Made by a program: the position numbers and the translations under genes
Notes under the pieces: model-generated
Seen by the model: only the letters and a program-made list of their open reading frames with translations
What the model was told of the DNA's origin: nothing
Databases searched by the model: none
In this document: positions 21,086-28,630 of the stretch, one piece after another
Layout: each line of letters starts with the position of its first letter
Position numbering within the stretch: position 1 is the stretch's first letter
Origin: Pelargonium cotyledonis
Taxonomy: Eukaryota > Streptophyta > Magnoliopsida > Geraniales > Geraniaceae
NCBI GenBank assembly: GCA_036897625.1
Contig: JAYMTA010000444.1
Span: 1-28,630, forward strand
Reading direction: 5' to 3'
DNA: 28,630 nt

Positions 21086-22174
21086 ATATGTATTATATAA
21101 ATAAATTTAACTACTTGTATATTTTATACAATAATATTTTTCTTTGAACCAAGGATGCCATGGCTCCTTCCTTTCTTCGTCTTTTTTCTTAAAACTCAGA
21201 ACAGAATGGTTATGTTATCGAGTTCATATTCTTAGGCCCAGCCCTTGTTCTATATTAGTTGAATATTCATTGTGGTGTTGCAACACAACGGTTTGGCTCT
21301 CAAACCAAAATTGTTTTTTTTTTCCTTCTTCTTTTCCAAATCTAAAGTGGGGAGAAAGGATACATTGTGATGAGAAAGAGAGTAAAATTGATCTCAATTA
21401 AGCTATGTTGGTGTTGGTTTTGATCTGTGTAAAGTGGAGTTATTTGATTTTTCCAGTATGAGAACCAATAAAGGCTTCAGCTTGGTAAAAGTTTATATGC
21501 ATGGTCTTTATCATTCAGTTTTTCTGTGGTCGCTTTCTTCCATTTTTATTGCTCTGGCCTTTGCGAACCAAATAATATAGCTTAGGTAAGTAAAGGAAAT
21601 TCTTCACTATTATGTGCACAACATGTTTTTGACTTTCCTCTCATTCAAGTTTTGGATTAATGTTATCCTAGATTGACTGATAGTGGGACACAGAGCATGA
21701 CAACATAAAGTGGGATATGGATTAGAGAGTTGGTATTAGCATTGTGTTACTAATATGTGCACAGCAGATCTAAATACTAATTTTATATTTACTTTTTGTT
21801 GTGCTCCAAAAAAAATAATATTAAATTTGGTGTTTTAGCTCCTTTGGGATCCTTTTCTGCATTTTTTTTTCATTAACTTTGTTCTGTGATACAGAGCAAG
21901 TGGTAAATAGTTTTGCTACTAGTAATGGCTGAGTCCAAGGTGGATTTTTGAGGTTAGCCATAATGCTAGTAATTTGTTTTGAAATTTGAATGTTTCTGAT
22001 TGGTTTGATGTTTTTTTCTTCCACTTTTGATGCTTATGTTTGTTATGTGTCAGGATCGGAGAAAGGCTGATTCTTAAGGTTGTTTGAATTAATCATTTTT
22101 GCTTAGAGGGGTACTTGTATTCAGAGCTTTCAAAGTTAATAGTGGGTTTGTCAAGATAGCAGGTGTCCTCTTAA

Positions 22175-25100
22175 ATGGCAGAAGGTAGCTTTCATCTTAG
22201 TGGGCTTTCTTCTGGTTTGGCTGTGATACTAACTGGAGAGGATCAAAAGGATAATTCATCAAAAACCCATATTGTTTCATATTGTGATGATTTTAGAAAC
22301 CAATCTGTGGAGCAGACCCTTGAATACATATTTGATCTCCCCAACAAATCAATTGATCCATTGACTGGTCCAATTGACAGAAACTTAATTCGCTCAGTTA
22401 TAAATAATGAGTTTTGTGGATTTCATATGAATTCAAATGCTCCAGTTACGGATAGAGATGGAATTTGCATCATTGATGGTGGTTGTTGGCACCATGTTGT
22501 TGCCCTTGATGAATTCAGCAATTGTGGTGATGTTAAAATCTGCAAGTCACCATTACTTTTAGAGAGCTTAGCAATGTTCAGCAGTGTCAGGGCTAATGCT
22601 TGCGTATGGAAAGGGAGATGGATGTACGAAGTTATCTTAGAAACTTCTGGCATACAACAGCTTGGGTGGGCAACACTTTCATGCCCTTTCACTGATCATA
22701 ATGGTGTAGGTGATGCTGATGATTCATATGCTTTTGATGGCAAAAGAGTTAGCAAATGGAATAAGAAATCAGAATCTTATGGTCAGTCATGGGTTTCTGG
22801 TGACATCATTGGATGCTGTATAGATTTAGATCAGGATGAGATATCATTTTATCGAAATGGTTGTTCGCTTGGGGTGGCATTTTGCGGGATCCGAAAAATG
22901 GGACCTGGATTTGGATATTATCCTGCAATCTCTCTTTCTCAGGGTGAAAGGTGTGACTTAAACTTTGGGTCTCACCCCTTTAAGTACCCAATTGAAGGGT
23001 ACCTTCCTCTTCAAGCCTCCCCATCAATAAACTTATTTGCTTCCCAGTTGCTGCAGTGTTTATCAAGGCTTTTAGATCTACAATCCATGGGGAGGGTAGA
23101 TTATTGTTTAGTTGAGAAGTTAAGGAGATTGAGGAGGTTTGTGCCACTTGATGAGCTTTTTCATCCCGTATCTTATGGGATATGTGACGAATTATTCTCT
23201 GTACTTGAAGCAGATATTGGAGGCATGGAGTATGTTGCTTGGGGGCCCTTTATGTCTTTCATGATGGAAGTGTTTGGTGTACAGGCACCACATGATTATT
23301 CAAGCTTGGATAAAGTTGTCGACATCTTCTTAAAATTTCAAGGATCACATTTGCTGTTTGAGCACGTCATAGATGCCCTTTCATGTGGTTGCAAAACAGC
23401 ACCGTTGGTTCTGACAGAATGCCCATACTCCGGTTCATATCCTTATCTTGCACTGGCATGTCATCTATTAAGAAGGGAAGAACTGATGGCGCTTTGGTGG
23501 AGGTCATCAGATTTCCAGTCATTGTTTGAAGGTTTTCTTTCACGGAAGAGCCCTAACAGAGAGGATCTGCAATGCATGATGCCTTCTATTTGGTGGCCTG
23601 GTTCATGTGAGGATGTATCCCACGAAAACAGCATGGTTTTGACTATAGCAGCTTTGTCTGAATCTACCAGTAAGGTATGTTTTTTTGGCGCAGAGCTGAT
23701 ATTTCTACTAGCTTCATATATATGTGTGTGTGTACAATGGAAGTGACTCAAAGTTGCAAAGGTTTGTGTAAATAACTAATGAAGACTTGACAACAATGTA
23801 GTTTTGAGGAGAAGAAAATAAAACCCTAATTGCTCAATCATATCTCTCCTCTCACCCTCTCCCATGTTGGTGGTCTCAGCATGGGTTGCCGGATATCCTT
23901 TTTACTGTCCATCTTTCATTAGTCATTATTGTCAATCAAGCTAGCTATTTTTGTTTTTGTTTTTCATGTCCCTGTCCTCTTTCACCATCCTTCATTCTCA
24001 ATCCTACTCCATATCTCACTCATTACTGTATTACCGCAATGAAATATTCATCCCTCTTTCCCTCATTCAAGAGAGGGTTGATGTAATGCATTGGCATCTC
24101 AAGAAGATGTTAAATTTTAGTATTGTACAATCAGGTGATGTTATGCTAATTGTCTATGTAACCATTATTTCCTGTTTTATTTGCAGATTGAGGAGAAGCA
24201 TAGGGACCTCTGTCGCTTAGTTATACAGTTCATACCACCTGTTTTATCTTCTCAGCTGCCTGGATCAGTGTTTAGGACCTTCATACATAACCTGTTACTA
24301 AAAAACAGAGGAGCAGATCGTAACGTGCCACCTCCCGGAATTTCAAGCAATTCAGTTCTTGTTTCTTTGTACACGGTTATTCTCCACTTTTTGTCTGAAA
24401 GATTTGCAATGGGAGACAATTGTGTCGGGTTGAAGAGCTTTGAAACTGATGGTCCTGATGTTGGTATTCTTCATAGAGGTGGTCAACAAACTTTCCCCTT
24501 AGGTCTGCTTCTTAAAAATGATCCTGATCGAACTGATATATCTAGGCTTGGAGGATCATTTAGTCATCTATTAAAATCTCATCCTGTAAATGACCGGGAA
24601 GCAGATATAATTCAATGGGAGGAAGGCCGTATGGATGAAGAAGAAACAAGTGTAACTCATTCAACCGAGCTGAAACCATGTTGTTGTTCAAGTTGTGACA
24701 ATGATTTCTTGAGAACCTCAAGGAATCCAATTAGATACACAGCGAAAGGCTCTCGTAGCCACTGTGGTCCTATTTCAGAGAGATCTGCTCATGTTTCAAG
24801 AGAATGTAGTACAGGAAGTTTGAATGATGAGATAGCAGATAAGCCTAGCTCTAGCGATCGGCCTCAATCTGAGTTTGATTATCTACAGATGCAGCATTTG
24901 AGTATTGTACCAAGGGAGAGTAATATGTCTTCAGCTACGCTACTAGGAGAGGAAGAATTTTTAGATACCATGTTGTTGTTGTATCATATTGGCCTTGCAC
25001 CAAATTTTAAGCAGGTGAAGTGACTATGGGTTACACCTTATTCTCCCCCTAGTATACTTTTGTATTTGCTGACATTTTGGCTGACTATTGTATGGAAAAT

Positions 25101-27790
25101 AGCTTTAATGAGAACTCAAAAGTAGGATGTAGTAATGATGTAAAGAATGGGAAGGAATTAGATGGGTTAAACTTTTTGTCATATTGGGTTATGCTTAATT
25201 AATTAATCTTAGGACTGATGAAGAATTTAAGAGTTAGAACTTAGAAGCTAGTTTTCTGATGATTATCTGTAAAGTCAATGATTTTGTTTATGTCTAAACT
25301 GTTCTAAGCTCTGGCTGGAGTTTGAAATGTTTTATTTCTGCCCTGCCAAATGTCAATTCTACAAAATAATGATCCTATTAGTTGAATGTTTTCTTCTCTT
25401 TCAATGACAATTGCTTTGATCAGTTCTCTTCTTCTGTTGCCTACATACAATGAAAGTTAATTGCATTCTTGATTTCAGTTATGTGACAGATTATTACTGG
25501 TAATAAGTATTATGTTTATTTATTTTTAATGCGGTCAAATACTCTGTTGCAGGCATCATATTACATGTCTCACCAGTCACAGTCGATAGCTCTTCTAGAA
25601 GAAACCGATAAACAAATTAGAGAAGGAGCCAGTGGTGAGCAATTAAAGCGTTTGAAAGAAGCTCGTAATGGCTATCGAGAAGAAGTCATTGATTGCGTGA
25701 GACATTGTGCGTGGTAAGAGGACTATGATGATATGTTCTATGTAGCTGTTCAATTTTTACCCTGGATGTCTTACCAATTATTAGCATTGGGATTTTTCTT
25801 AGAAGTTTATTGCCACGTGACTATTTTTGTAAATTGTTTGGCTACCTCACTTTGTCAAGAAATTACTAAATATTAAAGTAATCAGAGTGGTTGGATTATG
25901 TGGTAGTTTGGTTTTTTAGCATCCAAAAATTGGAAGTAAAATTGAGCATAAAGTACTCTTGTTGAATGCTAGATTTGAGTTCTTAGTTCTGTTTGGTTTT
26001 GTAGGTGTCGCATCTCTCTATTTTCAAGGTGGAAGCAAAGAGGAATCTATGCAACATGCATGTGGATTGTCCAATTTCTTCTGGTTGTTAGCAAAATGGA
26101 TTCTGTGTTCGTTTACGTTCTTGAGTTTTATCTGGAAGCTTTGGTAAGTACAATCTTCGTTCACTTTTTTTATTTGAATAGCATGTCAGACTGAAAGTTC
26201 ACTGTTCTTTCTATCATTCTTATATATTTATACCAACCTTTGATTTTGTATCTAATAAATACTTATTTATTTTCCCCTATTTTATTTTTATACATTCTAT
26301 TTGCCCATAATTACATTTATATTTACATTCCTGATTAGCACAAGTTATGCAGTTCATGAGTGCAGTTGGGCTAGATGCATGTATGTATATATTTGCCTTT
26401 TTTTCTTCTTCAAGAAAGTTGTGTCAATAACTTCTGTGGCAAAATGTTTCACCAACACTGTATGCACGACTCAGAAATAAGTCATTGATCTATGTTTGGA
26501 ATTTTTCTTTTTATTGAGGTAGCTTTGCTTTGAGAAATGTTCACATTTTACTTCGTGATAATGTCTACTGCTAATAATCTTTCTGTGGAGCTCTTTCACG
26601 TTATTGTTATTAGTTTAATCCAAGGATGTCATTATTTACTCTTCTATACCCTGTACAGGGTGACTGCTTTCATGTGTTACGTAAAAGTGATCCTCCTTAC
26701 GTCCCTTCTACAATATTTATCAAGCAAGGGCTTACTTCATTTGTATGTCTTACTCCGTGCCCATTAATCTTAATATTGTATGTCTCTGTTTATTCTTTCC
26801 TGTCTTTAGTTGGCAAGGTAATAACATAATGGTAGATATAAAGATCTTGTGGCTATTGTGTATGTACATGTTTTTGACATGAAAATATGAAATCATGTTC
26901 AATCAAGTACAAAATAACCTGTCGATATTGCAGCTCTTTCATCATGTTATAAAAGTACACACAAATTTTTATGTATTGAGAAAATGGTTTCGCGGTAATT
27001 ATCTCTCCCCGTCAATACTTCTTCCTTCTGCAACCAAATAGAACTGTTCTTAGCTAGAATTTGAATTGAGAGGCGAAGATGTATTGTCTGTTGGTTATAT
27101 AATTCAATTCAACAGTTGTAGTTGTCAATGTTGTATATATGTGTATTGATTAGTTTGTTGTTATAATGACATCCTTTTGACATGGTGTCTCTCAACTAAA
27201 AGACCTAGTTTTTTTACATGCTTTAATCAGAAAGTGGATTGTATTACTAGTTTGGGACATCAAAGCTGGTTGTGTGGGATATGTTTCAGGTCACTTTCAT
27301 AGTTACCCACTTCAATGATCCCAGGATTTCAAGTGCAGATCTGAGGGATCTATTGCTTCAATCCATATCAGTCCTTGTACAATACAAGGAATATTTGGCT
27401 GTTTTTGAGAGCAATGAAGTGGCAACCCAGAGGATGCCGAAAGCATTGCTGTTAGCTTTTGACAACAGATCTTGGATCCCAGTCACAAATATTCTTCTGC
27501 GTTTGTGCAAGAATTCTGGCTTTGGATCTTCAAAGCATGGAGAGTTATCTTCTTCAGTTTTCCAGGTATACCAATGAACCATTTTTTGTTTGATAGCTTA
27601 CCTCATATATTCTGAGATTAATTCTATTTGTCTGCTTTGCACTCCTTGATCCGTGAAGAGATTGCTGCGGGAAGCTTGCATCGGCGATGAAGATTTGTTC
27701 TCTGCCTTTCTCAATCGTCTATTTAACACTCTGAGCTGGACGATGACTGAATTTTCAGTTTCAATTCGAGAAATGCAAGAAAAATACCAG
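22175..27790 (+). CDS. RKP: E3 ubiquitin-protein ligase RKP (KPC1-like SPRY-RING protein), 3' end outside window
   Basis: Eight coding exons: 22175-23674, 24187-25014, 25553-25713, 26005-26143, 26659-26742, 27290-27565 and 27659-27790, with the first very long. All are GT/AG and phase-consistent, giving 1040 residues. (These are seven blocks; 22054-22174 is the leader part of the first block's exon.) The N-terminus MAEGSFHLSGLSSGLAVIL matches the start of plant RKP. Residues about 140-275 are a SPRY domain (KGRWMYEVILETSG, QLGWATLSCPF, DEISFYRNGCSLG). Later blocks typical of RKP include DCFHVLRKSDPP, LLLQSISVLVQYKEYL and TEFSVSIREMQEKYQ. In Arabidopsis RKP is the homologue of animal KPC1, targets the CDK inhibitor ICK/KRP1 and is induced by a geminivirus C4 protein. 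The C-terminal RING (roughly 240 more residues) is not in the window. The last visible exon is followed by repeat and protease-fragment sequence, so an intact 3' end is not shown. Confidence 0.92.
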
Positions 27791-27936
27791 GTAATCCTCG
27801 GACATAACATCAATTCTCTTAGTTACTAATATATTAGTTTGTTTAGGTTTGTTCTTGACTTAGAAATAATAATATGGTTTAAATCATGATATGGTAACAC
27901 CTGCAGTCCCAGTCACGATAAAAAAAATAAAAAAAA

Positions 27937-28211
27937 AGGGTTAAAGGTATATTTGGTACCCAAACTTTGGTGGAATACCAAATTTGGTACCCTAACTTTA
28001 ATTTCACCAGATTTAGTACCCACATTTTGATTTTTGATATAATGTGGTACCTGCCGTCCGGTTCCGTTAACTAATCTGTTAAGTTTGGCTGATGTGTACA
28101 ATTAGGGCTGATTTGTCCATTTTAATCCATGTTGAGAGATGAGGTGTCATTAAAAAAACAAATTAAGAAATAAAAAGGTGACGTGGCACTTATTGTGTTC
28201 ATATTCTTCAG
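27937..28211 (+). mobile_element. Repeat with TTTGGTACC blocks, possible Mutator-like element end
   Basis: Four related blocks TTTGGTACC, TTTGGTACC, TTTAGTACC and TGTGGTACC start at 27952, 27983, 28012 and 28043, a period of 29-31 bp. Three of them are followed by CCAAACTTT-, CTAACTTT- or CACATTTT-like sequence. CCGTCCGGTTCCGTTAAC follows. Periodic 'ggtaccaaactttg' sequence of this kind is familiar from plant Mutator-like or other terminal repeats. No transposase is visible and the other end is beyond the window, so the class is an inference. It directly abuts the protease fragment. Confidence 0.45.
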
Positions 28212-28630
28212 GAGCCCAAGTCCAAGTCCGGCAGAACCATCGGCTCCGGCAACTACATCGTCACTGTGGGCCTGGGCACGCCCAAGAAGGACCTCTCGCT
28301 TATTTTCGACACCGGCAGCGACCTCACCTGGACCCAGTGCGAGCCGTGCGTCGGCTCTTGCTACCAGCAGAAGGACCCAACCTTCGACCCCTCCGTTTCC
28401 AAATCTTACTCCAATATTTCCTGTACGGCCCCTCTGCGCTCCGATCTGACGTCAGCGACCGGAAACACGCCTCAATGCTCCGGCCCCACCTGCGTCAGCC
28501 CCGACTCTGCTCCGGTGAACGAAGCACCGGCGAGCCTCTCCATATCCATCTCCGACCCTCTCCATATCCATCTCCGGTGGCCCTCTCTCTCTCCGTCCCT
28601 CTCGTCTCTCTCTCCGACCCTCTCGTCCCT
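28212..28630 (+). pseudogene. Aspartic protease (nepenthesin/AED1 type) N-terminal fragment, probably captured
   Basis: After TTCTTCAG the frame reads EPKSKSGRTIGSGNY, then IVTVGLGTPKKDL and FDTGSDLTWTQCEPC. FDTGS is the first catalytic Asp motif of the A1 (pepsin-like) family, and the context is that of plant secreted aspartic proteases such as AED1. The similarity runs to about QCSGPTCV (near 28496) and then stops: the family continues with a YGIQYGD-like block, whereas here SPDSAPVNEAP and low-complexity Ser/Pro-rich sequence follow. No stop occurs up to the window edge in this frame. There is no signal peptide or propeptide upstream, the second Asp motif is absent, and a usual Cys reads Arg (PLRSDL). 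The GC-rich coding contrasts with AT-rich RKP. Its position in an RKP intron suggests transposon capture; a real downstream gene with RKP truncated is the alternative. Confidence 0.7.
28535..28577. repeat. 23-bp direct repeat
   Basis: CCTCTCCATATCCATCTCCG occurs at 28535-28554 and again at 28558-28577. CT-rich low-complexity sequence (CTCTCTCTCCGTCCCTCTCG) follows to the window edge. The repeat lies where the protease similarity has ended. Confidence 0.85.

Larger units (their letters stand above)
19651..22053 (+). other. Large 5' UTR intron of RKP with transposon insertions
   Basis: This intron contains a GT microsatellite (about 19726-19742), a CACTA-like terminus (20237-20249) and a Stowaway-like MITE (20842-21085). 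No protein-coding exon was supported. The + strand frame at 21144-21401 is isolated and unremarkable. Confidence 0.5.

Noticed and set aside
28183-28449. 88-codon + strand frame over the protease fragment
   Set aside because: It is a frame-shifted shadow (Ala/Pro/Ser-rich); the recognisable protease sequence is in another frame starting at 28212.
1-28630. tRNA, rRNA, CRISPR arrays, viral or toxin genes
   Set aside because: None were recognised on either strand by reading. A tRNA or structured-RNA scan would be the decisive test for small RNA genes.

Overview
This is eukaryotic nuclear DNA from a flowering plant. It is AT-rich, has GT/AG introns, and carries two recognisable plant-only multi-exon genes. 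The protein features suggest a eudicot; I cannot name the species.

Layout. (1) Positions 1-410 hold one end of a Stowaway-like MITE, then a likely last coding exon (288-410, + strand) of an unidentified gene entering from the left. (2) A complete clock gene of the PRR7/PRR37 type occupies 8930-1846 on the - strand. It has eight coding exons (786 residues: receiver-like domain, poly-His tract, CCT domain) plus a 5' UTR exon and a 1.4-kb 5' UTR intron. Its 5' leader carries a 24-codon upstream ORF whose stop overlaps the main start as TGATG. G-box/ABRE-like motifs lie upstream (8945-9096). (3) The 10 kb from 9100 to 19100 has no confident intact gene. It contains small tandem repeats, a GC-rich block with CCAAT and TATA motifs (about 15495-16370, perhaps a retroelement LTR), and pieces of an unidentified - strand gene. 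One of those pieces is a 128-codon frame broken by a single TGA. (4) From about 19200 to beyond the right edge lies the + strand gene for RKP, a SPRY and RING E3 ubiquitin ligase of the KPC1 type. Eight coding exons (1040 residues) are in the window, preceded by a spliced 5' UTR with a 2.4-kb intron holding a MITE and a CACTA-like end. The last roughly 240 residues, including the RING, must lie to the right. (5) After the last visible RKP exon comes a repeat with four TTTGGTACC-like blocks, then a GC-rich fragment of a nepenthesin-type aspartic protease on the same strand. It is preceded by a splice-acceptor-like sequence in phase with the RKP exon. This looks like a transposon-captured gene fragment inside an RKP intron and is the most unusual part of the window.

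The two main genes are unrelated in function: one is a circadian transcriptional repressor, the other a cell-cycle-linked ubiquitin ligase. I see no operon-like or clustered pathway. Exon boundaries were assigned by reading splice sites and checking phase; every internal junction of the two main genes is phase-consistent.
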